Below, one piece after another: positions 52,145 through 60,830 of a stretch of DNA of 64,000 bases. Below the pieces are notes generated by a model. That model did no database searches, was not told where the DNA came from, and was given only the letters and a program-made list of their open reading frames with translations. The translations under genes were made by a program, and so were the position numbers. The DNA comes from Roseibium sp. MMSF_3544 (lineage in GTDB: Bacteria; Pseudomonadota; Alphaproteobacteria; Rhizobiales; Stappiaceae). Numbering within the stretch: position 1 is the stretch's first letter; every line of letters starts with the position of its first letter. Location: NCBI RefSeq assembly GCF_030732845.1, contig NZ_JASHKA010000002.1:1-64000 (forward strand), written 5' to 3'.

Positions 52145-53230
52145 ATGTCCCACAACAGTTTTGGTCATTTGTTTCGTGTCACCACCTGGGGGGAAAGCCA
52201 CGGCCCGGCAATCGGCTGTGTTATCGATGGATGCCCGCCGCTGGTCCCGCTGACGGAAGCGGACATTCAGGGATACATGGAAAAGCGTAAGCCCGGTCAG
52301 TCCCGGTTCACGACGCAGCGGCGCGAAGCCGACGAAGTGAAGATCCTGTCGGGTGTCATGGTCGACGACGACGGTGTTCAGAAAACGACGGGCACACCGA
52401 TTTCGCTCATGGTGGAAAACACCGATCAGCGGTCCAAGGACTATTCGGAGATCAAGGACCGCTTCCGGCCCGGCCATGCCGATTTCACATACGATGCCAA
52501 ATACGGCATACGCGATTACCGCGGCGGTGGACGTTCGTCCGCGCGTGAAACCGCGATGAGGGTCGCTGCCGGTGCGGTTGCCAGAAAGGTGCTGCACGGG
52601 GTAACCATTCGCGGCGCCCTTGTTCAGGTTGGGGAACACCGCATTGACCGGGGAAACTGGGATTGGGCAGAAGTGGGCAACAATCCCTTCTTTTCGCCTG
52701 ATGCCGAAGCCGCCGCACATTGGACGACCTATCTCGATGGTGTCCGCAAGGCCGGGTCTTCGGTCGGTGCCGTGATCGAAGTGGTTGCTGAAGGTGTACC
52801 GGCCGGCTGGGGCGCACCGATCTACGGCAAGCTTGATACGGAACTGGCGTCGGCCATGATGTCGATCAACGCGGTAAAGGGCGTTGAGGTCGGCAACGGC
52901 TTTGAGGCAGCGCGCCTGACTGGCGAGGAAAATGCCGACGAGATCCGCATCGACGATGTCGGACGGCCGGTTTTCCTGACGAACAATTCCGGCGGTGTTC
53001 TCGGCGGCATCTCCAATGGCGACCCCGTCGTCGTTCGCTTCGCCGTCAAACCGACGTCATCGATCCTGACCGAACGCAAGTCGATCACTCGAAAGGGTGA
53101 GGAAGTCGATGTCATGACCAAGGGCCGCCACGATCCGTGCGTCGGCATCAGGGCAGTCCCGGTCGGCGAGGCCATGATGGCCTGCGTGCTGGCTGACCAC
53201 TTTCTGCGTCACCGCGGGCAGGTTGGGTAA
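52145..53230 (+). CDS. aroC: Chorismate synthase
   Basis: The 361-residue FMN enzyme converts 5-enolpyruvylshikimate 3-phosphate to chorismate, the last common step to aromatic amino acids. The three signatures are clear: [20 protein letters not shown] near the start, [20 protein letters not shown] near residue 125, and near the end [13 protein letters not shown] followed by [17 protein letters not shown]. The ATG at 52145 ([10 protein letters not shown]) is the usual start; a TTG 18 bases earlier is open. The upstream gap 51850-52144 has no gene. aroC stands alone; the exporter gene converges 17 bases after it. Confidence 0.97.
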   Translation: MSHNSFGHLFRVTTWGESHGPAIGCVIDGCPPLVPLTEADIQGYMEKRKPGQSRFTTQRREADEVKILSGVMVDDDGVQKTTGTPISLMVENTDQRSKDYSEIKDRFRPGHADFTYDAKYGIRDYRGGGRSSARETAMRVAAGAVARKVLHGVTIRGALVQVGEHRIDRGNWDWAEVGNNPFFSPDAEAAAHWTTYLDGVRKAGSSVGAVIEVVAEGVPAGWGAPIYGKLDTELASAMMSINAVKGVEVGNGFEAARLTGEENADEIRIDDVGRPVFLTNNSGGVLGGISNGDPVVVRFAVKPTSSILTERKSITRKGEEVDVMTKGRHDPCVGIRAVPVGEAMMACVLADHFLRHRGQVG

Positions 53231-53247
53231 GCGAACGTTCACGTTTA

Positions 53248-54012
53248 TCAGAACGCGACGAGCCGAACGAGACCAGCGCTCGCGAATACGACAAGCAGAT
53301 AGAGGCAGACACGCCGGTAAGTCTGATCGAGGCTGCGGCTGAACAGTTTGCTCCCAATGAAGACGCCGGCAAGAACGAGTGGCGACAGGATTGCGCCGCG
53401 CGCGGCTGCCTGTTCGTCGAGGACGTCGAACAGGAACAGTGTGATCGAAGACGTGAACAAGCTGAAAAAGAGATAGAGCACCAGTGCGCCGCGCATTTCG
53501 CGGGCCTTTTTCGGGGACGCCAGCACATAGAGTGCGATGACCATACCGCCGACGGATGCAAGTCCACTGACAACACCTGCAGCGAAACCTGTCGCCGGAA
53601 GGGCGTACCGCTCTGAGGTCGGGAGCACATTGATTTTCAGCAGTTGCAGGAAGGTCAGGAAAAGCACCAGCAGGAGCGCAAACAGTTTCGAAAGTTCGGC
53701 ATCGATGCTCGTGGTCAGGGCAAGGCCAAGCGGAATGCCGATTGCGCTGAAGAGTGCCAGGGTTACAGCGGTTCCCCAGGAAGCATCTCTCAGACCTCCG
53801 CGAAACATCGCCAGACTTGCCGCCGCTTCGAGCAGAAAACAAACGGGGATGAGTTCAACCGGCGGAATGATCACAACGATGCTGGCCATGAGAACCGCCG
53901 ACAGGCCGAACCCGGCAAATCCACGCACCAGCCCGGCGATGAACACCATCGTCGCGCTGATGACCAGATGGCTTGGCGGCAATCCGGTCCAGAGGCTTAA
54001 GTCTTCGAGCAT
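53248..54012 (-). CDS. TauE/SafE (TSUP) family membrane permease
   Basis: A 254-residue inner-membrane protein with about eight segments. The two family repeats are visible: VFIAGLVRGFAGFGLSAVLM near residue 25 and ATGFAAGVVSGLASVGGMVI near 140, each with the glycine-rich signature. Relatives export sulfite, sulfoacetate or other organic anions. The divergent LysR-type gene (93 bases between starts) probably controls it, so the signal may be the exported anion. The frame begins at ATG 54012. Confidence 0.88.
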   Translation of the reverse strand: MLEDLSLWTGLPPSHLVISATMVFIAGLVRGFAGFGLSAVLMASIVVIIPPVELIPVCFLLEAAASLAMFRGGLRDASWGTAVTLALFSAIGIPLGLALTTSIDAELSKLFALLLVLFLTFLQLLKINVLPTSERYALPATGFAAGVVSGLASVGGMVIALYVLASPKKAREMRGALVLYLFFSLFTSSITLFLFDVLDEQAAARGAILSPLVLAGVFIGSKLFSRSLDQTYRRVCLYLLVVFASAGLVRLVAF

Positions 54013-54105
54013 CGTTTTCTCTTTGTAGAAGAAGACCGCTTTTAGCAGCCTGCATTAACGCAAGTAAATTCTCGAAAATGCAGACGAGAGCTGCAACAAT
54101 GCAGA

Positions 54106-54957
54106 ATGAACTGGGAAAACCTGAAATACCTGCTGGCATTTTATCGCACTGGCTCGCTTTCCGGCGCCGCCAACCGATTGAACGTCGATGCGACAACGGT
54201 TTCCAGGCGGCTTGGCGCGCTGCAAACCGAGATAGGCGCGCAATTGATCGAAAAGTCGGCGAACGGTTCACTCGAGTTGACCGCGGCCGGTCTGACGGCG
54301 GTATCGCACATTGAAACCGTCGAGACGTCTCTTGACCGGCTGACCTCCGAATTGACCGGCGCTCGTTTGGCGGAAGAAGGTATCGTCCGGATTTCTTCCG
54401 TCCCGGTCGTGAACACAAAAATACTGATGCCGCAGATGAAACGTTTTGCCGAACAGCACCCGGGGATCGAGCTGCATCTTGCATCCGAAGTCAGGAATGT
54501 CAGTCTCACACGCCGGGAGACGGATATGGCCATTCGCCTCGGCCGGCCCCAGGATGGTGGATACAATGTGACGGTGAAGCGGATTGCGGTTCTGGAGCAC
54601 GCGGCCTATGGCCCCGCCGGGGTCACAACACCTGACTTGCCTTGGATCATGTATCACGAAAACATGAGCTTCCTGCCGCAGGCGCGGTGGATGGCGGAGC
54701 ACCTGAAATCCGATAGTGACAGGATCTCGAGTGTTCGGCCGAGCGACCTGGAAGGCGTGATAGAAGCGGTTGCGAGCGGCTTGGGGCGTTCCGTCATTCC
54801 AATCAAGATTGCCGAAACGGACCAGCGTCTGAAGCGATTGCCGGACCCAAAGCCTGATCTCCTGCGGGAAGTCTGGCTCATGCAGCACTCAGATCAAGCC
54901 GGTCTCGCGCGCATGCTGGCGGTCAGCCGCTGGATTGAGGAAATCTTCTCGCACTAG
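54106..54957 (+). CDS. LysR family transcriptional regulator
   Basis: A 283-residue LysR-type regulator. The winged helix-turn-helix is MNWENLKYLLAFYRTGSLSG with VDATTVSRRLGALQTEIGAQ following. The ligand domain runs from about residue 88 (GIVRISSVPVVNTKIL). It is divergent from the TSUP permease, its probable target. The TAG stop at 54955-54957 is the start of a TAGGGTCCTGG sequence like the ends of the small mobile elements in this window. The last residues, ..RWIEEIFSH, lie at the normal end of the family, so little or nothing has been cut off. Confidence 0.9.
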   Translation: MNWENLKYLLAFYRTGSLSGAANRLNVDATTVSRRLGALQTEIGAQLIEKSANGSLELTAAGLTAVSHIETVETSLDRLTSELTGARLAEEGIVRISSVPVVNTKILMPQMKRFAEQHPGIELHLASEVRNVSLTRRETDMAIRLGRPQDGGYNVTVKRIAVLEHAAYGPAGVTTPDLPWIMYHENMSFLPQARWMAEHLKSDSDRISSVRPSDLEGVIEAVASGLGRSVIPIKIAETDQRLKRLPDPKPDLLREVWLMQHSDQAGLARMLAVSRWIEEIFSH

Positions 54958-55080
54958 GGTCCTGGCTCCAGGGTGAAAAGGGGATGCAACACAGATTTGC
55001 ATCATCGCCTGTTACAAACCGTTACAACTTATCGGTCGATCAAGTGTGGACCTTGTCCATCATCGGACTAAGGTACCCTA
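54955..55080. repeat. Possible 126-bp TAGGGT-ended element remnant
   Basis: This gap begins with TAGGGTCCTGG (sharing TAG with the LysR stop) and ends with GGTACCCTA, whose reverse is TAGGGTACC. The end match is only about 7-9 bases, so membership of the MITE family is uncertain. Inside there is a hairpin GATGCAA...TTTGCATC at 54981-55003. The promoter of the following gene must lie partly in it. Confidence 0.35.
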
Positions 55081-55107
55081 GGTTCGCACTGATCAGGGAG
55101 CAATGAG

Positions 55108-56013
55108 ATGAACGACATGACACCGGTTCGCCGCATGACGGCGAAGGACTTCCCGCAGGAACTGCTCGACCTTTATGACTATTACGCCCACGGCAAGATC
55201 ACGAAACGCGAGTTTTTGAACGGAGCGGCCAAGTTCACCGTTGCAGGCGTGACCGCCGCGATGCTGCTGGATCAGCTCTCTCCGAACTACGCGCTTGCCC
55301 AGCAGGTGGACCCGGACGATGCCGCTATCGAAACGCAGCGCATCACCTATCCGTCCCCTAACGGGCATGGAGATGTCAATGCCTACCTGGTGAAGCCGGC
55401 GGGCGCTACAGGCAAGCTGCCGGCGGTTCTGGTCATTCACGAGAACCGTGGCCTGAATCCCTATATCGAAGACGTCGCACGTCGTCTCGGCAAGGCTGGA
55501 TTCATGGCAATGGCTCCGGATGGTCTGACCTCGGTCGGTGGCTATCCGGGTACCGACGACGAGGGCCGTGAGCTCCAGCGCACCGTCGACCGTGAGAAGC
55601 TTCTGAACGATTTCTTTGCCGGCTTCGAATACCTTTTGAACAGTGATGACAGCACCGGCAAGGTCGGAGCGGTCGGGTTCTGCTACGGCGGCGGTGTCGT
55701 CAACGCCATTGCGGTTGCCTATCCGGAACTGGCCGCTGGTGTTCCGTTTTACGGCCGTCAGGCCGATGCAGCGGACGTGCCGAAGATCCAGGCGCCTCTC
55801 ATGCTGCAATTTGCCGAACTGGACGAGCGTATCAACGCGGGCTGGCCGGCCTACGAGGAAGCGCTCAAGGCCAATGGCAAGAACTACGTGGCCCACATGT
55901 ATCCCGGCGTGAACCACGGCTTCCACAACGATACGACGCCTCGCTACGACGAAGCCGCGGCCAAGCTAGCGGAAGAGCGCACGATTGCGTTTTTCAACGA
56001 ATACCTGAAGTAG
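55108..56013 (+). CDS. Dienelactone hydrolase family protein
   Basis: A 301-residue alpha/beta hydrolase of the dienelactone hydrolase family. The catalytic triad can be read as Cys in [11 protein letters not shown] near residue 192, Asp or Glu near [12 protein letters not shown], and His in [13 protein letters not shown] near 272. [20 protein letters not shown] is the oxyanion-side block. The first 60 residues contain [21 protein letters not shown], resembling a twin-arginine or anchor-type leader with Lys-Arg, which occurs in the YghX-like subgroup. The true substrate is unknown. ATG 55108 follows GGGAGCAATGAG. Confidence 0.87.
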   Translation: MNDMTPVRRMTAKDFPQELLDLYDYYAHGKITKREFLNGAAKFTVAGVTAAMLLDQLSPNYALAQQVDPDDAAIETQRITYPSPNGHGDVNAYLVKPAGATGKLPAVLVIHENRGLNPYIEDVARRLGKAGFMAMAPDGLTSVGGYPGTDDEGRELQRTVDREKLLNDFFAGFEYLLNSDDSTGKVGAVGFCYGGGVVNAIAVAYPELAAGVPFYGRQADAADVPKIQAPLMLQFAELDERINAGWPAYEEALKANGKNYVAHMYPGVNHGFHNDTTPRYDEAAAKLAEERTIAFFNEYLK

Positions 56014-56025
56014 GTAAAGCTAGTG

Positions 56026-56075
56026 CCCTGACCTAAAACCTGTGCGGGCGGCAGCACGCCCGCATTTGGTCAGGG
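56026..56075. terminator. Long nested hairpin between convergent genes
   Basis: The outer arms CCCTGACC (56026-56033) and GGTCAGGG (56068-56075) enclose an inner GCGGGCG-GCAGCA-CGCCCGC hairpin, with AAAA and ATTT near the stems. It lies between the stops of the dienelactone hydrolase and the ribB gene and could end transcription from both sides. The ends resemble the palindrome at 48147. Confidence 0.65.
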
Positions 56076-57395
56076 TCAATTGTCGAGAATTTCGGTTTCG
56101 TCGATCTTGATGTCAAAGCCTTCCAGGCCAACATAGTGGCGCTCGCGAGAGGCGAGGAGGCGGATTGAGCTGACCCCAAGATCTTTCAGGATCTGAGCAC
56201 CAAGACCAACCTCACGCCATTGTTCCTGGCGTGCCTGGGCGGAGCCGTGCTCTTCGGTGTCCGCTGCTTCGAAGTCGGAGCGTGGCCGCCGCGACTGGCG
56301 CGCCACACCGACCGAACCTTCCCTCAAGAACACGATGATGCCTCGCCCGCGTTCGGCAAAGAGATTCATGATGTGATCGAGGGGCCTCGTTTCGCCGAAG
56401 ACGTCATCCAGAACCGATTCCAGTTGCAGACGGACGGGAACACCGCGGCCGTCGAGAATGTCCCCATAGACAATGGCAAGGTGGTGCATCGGGTCATAGG
56501 GCGTCGAATATGTCATCGCATAGGCCGCGCCTGCGATCGTTTCGACCGGTTGCTCGTTGACCCTTTCAACCATGCGTTCCGTTCGCTGCCGCCAGGCGAT
56601 CAGGTCGGACACGGACACCATCTTGAGGTCGTGCTCGGCTGCAAACTCGGCAACCTGGGCTCCGCGCTTGACGGTGCCATCGTCGTTGACGAGTTCACTG
56701 ATGACGCCGACCTCCTCAAGGCCTGACAAACGGCACAGATCAACGGCGGCTTCCGTGTGTCCGGACCGCATCATCACGCCGCCTTCCTTGGCAACCAGCG
56801 GAAAGATGTGACCCGGGCGCACAAAATCATCGGCAGCAACGTTCGGGTTGGCAAGCGCATGCACCGTGGCGCAGCGTTCTTCGGCGGAAATACCGGTAGT
56901 CAGCCCTTGCCGATAGTCGACGGAAATCGTGAAGGCGGTCGCCAGAGGTGCATCATTTTCAGCAACCATCGGGTCGAGCCTGAGACGCCTTGCATTGGCC
57001 GGCGTCATCGGCGCGCAGATGATCCCCGATGTGTGGCGGACCATGAAAGCCATCTGTTCGGAGGTGATTTTCGACGCGGCAACAATCAGATCGCCTTCGT
57101 TTTCGCGATCGTCATCGTCGGTCACGACCACCATTTCACCACGTTCGAACGCACGGATTGCTTCAGCGACACGGGCCTGGGACACAGGATGCTCCTTGGT
57201 TGTGGACAGTCCGAGAAAGTCGTTTGGTGTGACGGCGCCATCGGTTGCGATGGCGATCTTTCGGGCCATGTCCCGTGATACCCAAACGTTCGGGTCGTTG
57301 CAAAGAGCCGTCACAGACGCAGGCGACAGGTCTGCCCGCCGCGCAAAGGCGCTCCGGCTTTCCCCAGTCTGCAACAGCCATTGATCGAGTCTCAT
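56076..57395 (-). CDS. ribB: HTH-fused RibB with zinc-free RibA-like domain
   Basis: The 439-residue protein has three parts. Residues 1-65 form a helix-turn-helix of the Cro/YdaS type (RSAFARRADLSPASVTALCN; VSRDMARKIAIATDGAVTPN). Residues about 72-272 are 3,4-dihydroxy-2-butanone 4-phosphate synthase, with TDDDDRENEGDLIVAA, GLTTGISAEER and MRSGHTEAAVDL, which makes the four-carbon precursor of riboflavin. Residues about 278-435 align with GTP cyclohydrolase II but lack the zinc ligands: no cysteines where the CxxGD...CDCG motif should be. The RibA half is thus probably not catalytic, as in RibBX proteins. The HTH suggests DNA binding and self-control. It is the last gene of a leftward operon behind a methyltransferase gene (79-base gap). 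Confidence 0.88.
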   Translation of the reverse strand: MRLDQWLLQTGESRSAFARRADLSPASVTALCNDPNVWVSRDMARKIAIATDGAVTPNDFLGLSTTKEHPVSQARVAEAIRAFERGEMVVVTDDDDRENEGDLIVAASKITSEQMAFMVRHTSGIICAPMTPANARRLRLDPMVAENDAPLATAFTISVDYRQGLTTGISAEERCATVHALANPNVAADDFVRPGHIFPLVAKEGGVMMRSGHTEAAVDLCRLSGLEEVGVISELVNDDGTVKRGAQVAEFAAEHDLKMVSVSDLIAWRQRTERMVERVNEQPVETIAGAAYAMTYSTPYDPMHHLAIVYGDILDGRGVPVRLQLESVLDDVFGETRPLDHIMNLFAERGRGIIVFLREGSVGVARQSRRPRSDFEAADTEEHGSAQARQEQWREVGLGAQILKDLGVSSIRLLASRERHYVGLEGFDIKIDETEILDN

Positions 57396-57474
57396 GCTAT
57401 CGCGTATAAGCCCATTCCCTTTCAGTCACAAGAGAAAGAGCGCAAAAAATTCAGCGATACTGAAAGGGGTGGCG

Positions 57475-58587
57475 TTACCTGGTTTTCACGAATTCCGCCG
57501 CGCGCGAGACGAAAGCCGGCGTCATCCAGCGTTCTTCAAGTCCTTCATCAGAACAAAGGCTGGTGAGATCCTCTTTGAGATAAGAGTTATAATACGGTTC
57601 GTGGAAAAGCTGCGGGAAAAGCGACAGGAGACCGTCATAGTCCGGCACGTCGCCGGTCTGCAGGCTATCAACGAAAAGGAACGAGCCACCCGGCTTCAGA
57701 ACCCGCGACACTTCCGCCAGCACCTTGCGCCGGACCTTCGGTGGCAACTCGTGAAAAAGGAATACGCAGGAGATGACGTCGAATGAGCCATCAGCGAATG
57801 GCAAATTTTCCGCCATTGCAGTGACATAGCTTGCGCGGCGTGTCTTTGCCCGTTCGCGGGCAACATTCAGGTAAGGCTCGGAAAGATCGAGGCCAACGCC
57901 TTTGAGGCGCGGGAACGCTTTGAGCGCCGGGCGCAGCAGACCACCGGTTCCGCAGGCAATGTCGAGATAGGCGACCTTGCGCTGGTCCTTTTGTTTCAGG
58001 ATCTCGGCAAACGGCAAAAGGACCTTGCGGCGCATCGCAGCCGTTGCTCCCGAGAAAAGAACATCCACCTGGAAGTCGTAGAGTTTTGCGCTGTCTTCAG
58101 ACAGCCAACCATCGGTCTGGAAGTGAAAGTTCTGGCGATAGTAGCGCGGCAACGCTTCGGCAAAGCCGGCCGGCTCTTCGTTGACTTCCTGATGGGCTCC
58201 GGTTGCGCGGCGCCGGGCGACTTCCGGCACGTCCTTGAAAAAGGCCCGGCTGGTGTCAAGCAGTTCGCGGGCTGTCATGGTCCCGTCCGACGGCATTGGA
58301 TAAAGACCGTCTTCGACGGCTTGCAGATCGTCCGCGAACAGTTTGAAAATGTCGGCAAGCATGCGCCGCTGACTGGGGACCGGACCGTCTGGTGTGATCT
58401 TCGGCGTGTCGGGCAGATCCTTTTGGATCCGCTTGTTCATGCGGCGCATGGCTTCAGAATGAAGTGTGTAGAGCGCCACGCGGCTGCCCTGGTGAAGCGC
58501 GTATCTGGTACGCCGGGCAAGGCTGAGGAGCGGAGGGGTACTCTTGTTTCCCACCGGAGGTTGAAGCTTCTCGTCTGCCGCTCCCAT
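57475..58587 (-). CDS. Class I SAM-dependent methyltransferase
   Basis: A 370-residue protein with a C-terminal SAM methyltransferase domain: motif I VAYLDIACGTGGLLRPALKA near 205, GVGLDLSEPYLNVARERAK, DVISCVFLFHELPPKVRRKV and VLKPGGSFLFVDSLQ. The N-terminal 180 residues form a helical domain of their own, with RYYRQNFHFQTDGWLSEDSA, typical of a methyltransferase group found in proteobacteria. The target is unknown. It begins 3 bases after the stop of the RNA methyltransferase gene, so the two are co-transcribed and probably translationally coupled. Confidence 0.85.
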   Translation of the reverse strand: MGAADEKLQPPVGNKSTPPLLSLARRTRYALHQGSRVALYTLHSEAMRRMNKRIQKDLPDTPKITPDGPVPSQRRMLADIFKLFADDLQAVEDGLYPMPSDGTMTARELLDTSRAFFKDVPEVARRRATGAHQEVNEEPAGFAEALPRYYRQNFHFQTDGWLSEDSAKLYDFQVDVLFSGATAAMRRKVLLPFAEILKQKDQRKVAYLDIACGTGGLLRPALKAFPRLKGVGLDLSEPYLNVARERAKTRRASYVTAMAENLPFADGSFDVISCVFLFHELPPKVRRKVLAEVSRVLKPGGSFLFVDSLQTGDVPDYDGLLSLFPQLFHEPYYNSYLKEDLTSLCSDEGLEERWMTPAFVSRAAEFVKTR

Positions 58588-58590
58588 CGC

Positions 58591-59823
58591 TCACTCCCTG
58601 ACTAAAACCGCCACCACTTCAATATGGGGCGAATAGAGGAACTGGTCCACCGGTGTGACGCTTTGAAGCGTGTAGCCGCCATCGATCAGGAGGCGCAGGT
58701 CCCGGGCCAGTGTTGCCGGATTGCAGGAGACGGCGACAATCGTCCTGACAGTCGATCCAGCCAGCGTTTCTACCTGAGCCTGCGCTCCGGCGCGCGGCGG
58801 GTCGAAGACCACGGCGTCGAAGGCTTCCAGTTCCTCGCGAACGAGGGGGCGTCGAAAGAGATCGCGGCGTTCAAACGTGACCTTTTTCAGGCCCTGGGGC
58901 TTTCTGAGCGCCTTGTCGAACGCAGCGACGGCGGCCGCATCGCCTTCAACCGCATGAACATTCGCATGACGGGCGAGCCGCAACGCGAAGGTTCCGACGC
59001 CTGAAAACAGATCCGCAACCGTTCTGGCTTCACCGACCCCCGCCAGCACGAGCCGGGAGAGGGCCTCCTCTGCCGCGAGCGTTGCCTGGGTAAACCCGCC
59101 CGGCGCTGCCACCAGTCCGATCCCGCCCATGTCGAGCATTGGTGGTCGTATCTCAAGTAGAACCTCGCCGTTCACCGACAGCCGCGCGAGATCCAGTTCC
59201 ACCGTCTTCTGAGACAGGACCGGGATTTTCCGGTCATAGGTCTTGTCCGCCTTGTCGAGGGCCACATCGAGACCGGTGGTGGTGTTCAGCACGGTCATGC
59301 GCAGGTCGCCTTTTTTCGGCAGGACTTCTGCCGCCAGCGATTTCAAGCCGGGAAGCGCGTTGGCAATTGCCGGGTCGAGAACGGGGCACTCCATGATATC
59401 AACCAAGCGGTTGCTGGACTTCTCGTGATAGCCGAGCAAGGGGTGCCGTCCGGCGCGTGTGGCCGTCAAAACGGCACGGCGGCGGCCGCCTTGTGTCGCC
59501 GGGAGAGCTTCATTGACTGTCTTCTCAATACCCCGGTCGCGAAGCGCTCTGCTTACGAGCTCGCGTTTCCAGGCGAGATAAGGTTGTGCGGAAAGATGCT
59601 GAACCGAGCAGCCGCCGCAAACCTCAAAGTGTTTGCAAACCGGTGAAACCCGGTCCGGCGACATTGATTTGAAAGTCACGTTTTGGGCACGCCCGTCCAC
59701 GATATCGGCGTGGACGACTTCGCCTGGAAGCGCGCCTTTGACATATATGGCGCCCTCTTGCGTGTGCGCGATGCCGTCGCCGCGGTGGCCGAGGTCGGTA
59801 ATTTGAATCTCTCTCTCACTCAT
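58591..59823 (-). CDS. TrmA/RlmD-type RNA 5-methyluridine methyltransferase
   Basis: A 410-residue RNA uracil-C5 methyltransferase. An N-terminal TRAM domain (about 1-55: ITDLGHRGDGIAHTQEGAIY) is followed by an iron-sulfur cluster site with cysteines in PVCKHFEVCGGCSVQHL and a later C in IMECPVLD. The Rossmann part has VADLFSGVGTFALRLA near 275 and VVFDPPRAGAQAQ. The nucleophile is Cys in TIVAVSCNPATLARDL. Substrates of the family are 23S rRNA (RlmC/RlmD) or tRNA (TrmA); in alphaproteobacteria one enzyme often serves 23S rRNA, so RlmD-like is my guess. Between tlyA and a methyltransferase gene in one operon. Confidence 0.91.
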   Translation of the reverse strand: MSEREIQITDLGHRGDGIAHTQEGAIYVKGALPGEVVHADIVDGRAQNVTFKSMSPDRVSPVCKHFEVCGGCSVQHLSAQPYLAWKRELVSRALRDRGIEKTVNEALPATQGGRRRAVLTATRAGRHPLLGYHEKSSNRLVDIMECPVLDPAIANALPGLKSLAAEVLPKKGDLRMTVLNTTTGLDVALDKADKTYDRKIPVLSQKTVELDLARLSVNGEVLLEIRPPMLDMGGIGLVAAPGGFTQATLAAEEALSRLVLAGVGEARTVADLFSGVGTFALRLARHANVHAVEGDAAAVAAFDKALRKPQGLKKVTFERRDLFRRPLVREELEAFDAVVFDPPRAGAQAQVETLAGSTVRTIVAVSCNPATLARDLRLLIDGGYTLQSVTPVDQFLYSPHIEVVAVLVRE

Positions 59824-59874
59824 GGCCGAGCGATAGCCTCTGGCGCCGCATTGAGCAAGTCTCCTTCAGCGGCT

Positions 59875-60618
59875 TCAGAACGGGTCTTTCTTCCCATAGA
59901 GCAGCCATTCGGCATTGCCATCGCCACCTTTGACAGGTGAGGGGATCAAGTCGCCTGCCGTCCAGCCGGGCTGGGAGGAAAGCCAGTGCTGAAGGTCCTG
60001 GGCGGTTTCTTTTGCAACAGACGCATCGACCAGGCCGCCTTTGCCGATCTTGTCCCTACCGGCTTCGAATTGCGGTTTGACCAGCAAGATCGCTTCAGCG
60101 CCGGGGGCTGCGAGGTCGAGTGCCGGTGGCAGGGCGAGTTTCAGGGAGATGAAGCTGACGTCGGAAACAACGAGGTCATGTGCGTCATCTTGAAGGTGGT
60201 CTCGCTGAAGATCTCGTGCGTTTAGGCCGTCCTGCGCGAAAACGTTGGGATGACCGCGCAGGGAGGCGTGCAGTTGATCATGGCCGACATCGATCGCATG
60301 CACTTTCAGCGCACCGCGCTCCAGGAGAACTTGCGTGAAACCGCCCGTCGATGCACCGACATCCAGGCAGATTTTGTCTTTCGGATCGACGCCGAAGCTC
60401 TCAAGTCCTGCCAGGAGTTTCAATGCCGCTCGCGAAACGTAGTTTGCTGCCGGGTCCGCAACGTGAAGGTCGGAATCCGAGGCGACTTTTTGAGCCGGTT
60501 TGCGGCAAACACGTCCCTGTACCGTGACAGTGCCGCGCAAGATGGCGTCACGTGCGCGTGCCCGGCTTGCGAAATGTCCGGTGTCGACGAGATGCTGATC
60601 GAGGCGCTTGGAGGTCAT
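59875..60618 (-). CDS. tlyA: TlyA family rRNA methyltransferase
   Basis: A 247-residue protein with an N-terminal S4 RNA-binding domain (KRLDQHLVDTGHFASRARAR, DAILRGTVTVQG) and an FtsJ-like methyltransferase domain. Motif I is CLDVGASTGGFTQVLLERGA near 80, and DLVVSDVSFISLKLALP holds the catalytic Lys-region block. TlyA methylates ribose 2'-OH in 16S and/or 23S rRNA and, when present, sensitises ribosomes to capreomycin. It is the first gene of the leftward operon, 51 bases before the next. In related genomes tlyA often follows dxs; that gene is not present here. Confidence 0.93.
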   Translation of the reverse strand: MTSKRLDQHLVDTGHFASRARARDAILRGTVTVQGRVCRKPAQKVASDSDLHVADPAANYVSRAALKLLAGLESFGVDPKDKICLDVGASTGGFTQVLLERGALKVHAIDVGHDQLHASLRGHPNVFAQDGLNARDLQRDHLQDDAHDLVVSDVSFISLKLALPPALDLAAPGAEAILLVKPQFEAGRDKIGKGGLVDASVAKETAQDLQHWLSSQPGWTAGDLIPSPVKGGDGNAEWLLYGKKDPF

Positions 60619-60667
60619 GCCCTTAAGTCAGGCGTTTGTGGAAGAGATGAAAAGCAGAGCCGGACAC

Positions 60668-60805
60668 TTAGCCGAAACAGTTTGCGATCGCTGAAAGCAG
60701 CCTGTCGGCGTAGACCCGCTCTCCGGCATAAAGCCAAAGCAGGGCCGACAGCGCGACGAGACCCGTCGCGCCGGCAGTCAGTCCGATGTAGAGCGGCATG
60801 CGCAT
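60668..60805 (-). CDS. 45-residue single-pass membrane protein
   Basis: A short frame (start ATG 60805, stop TAA) directly behind the SCO1 gene (25 bases). It encodes Met-Arg-Met-Pro followed by one hydrophobic helix, LYIGLTAGATGLVALSALLW, and then a charged and amphipathic tail (AGERVYADRLLSAIANCFG). It has no recognised family. Position at the end of the copper-delivery operon suggests a small membrane partner of SCO1 or cytochrome oxidase assembly. The ribosome site is weak (GGAG 13 bases away). I call it because of its composition, spacing and lack of any other content in the gap. Confidence 0.55.
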   Translation of the reverse strand: MRMPLYIGLTAGATGLVALSALLWLYAGERVYADRLLSAIANCFG

Positions 60806-60830
60806 TTTTGAATGTCCACTCCGCAATTCT

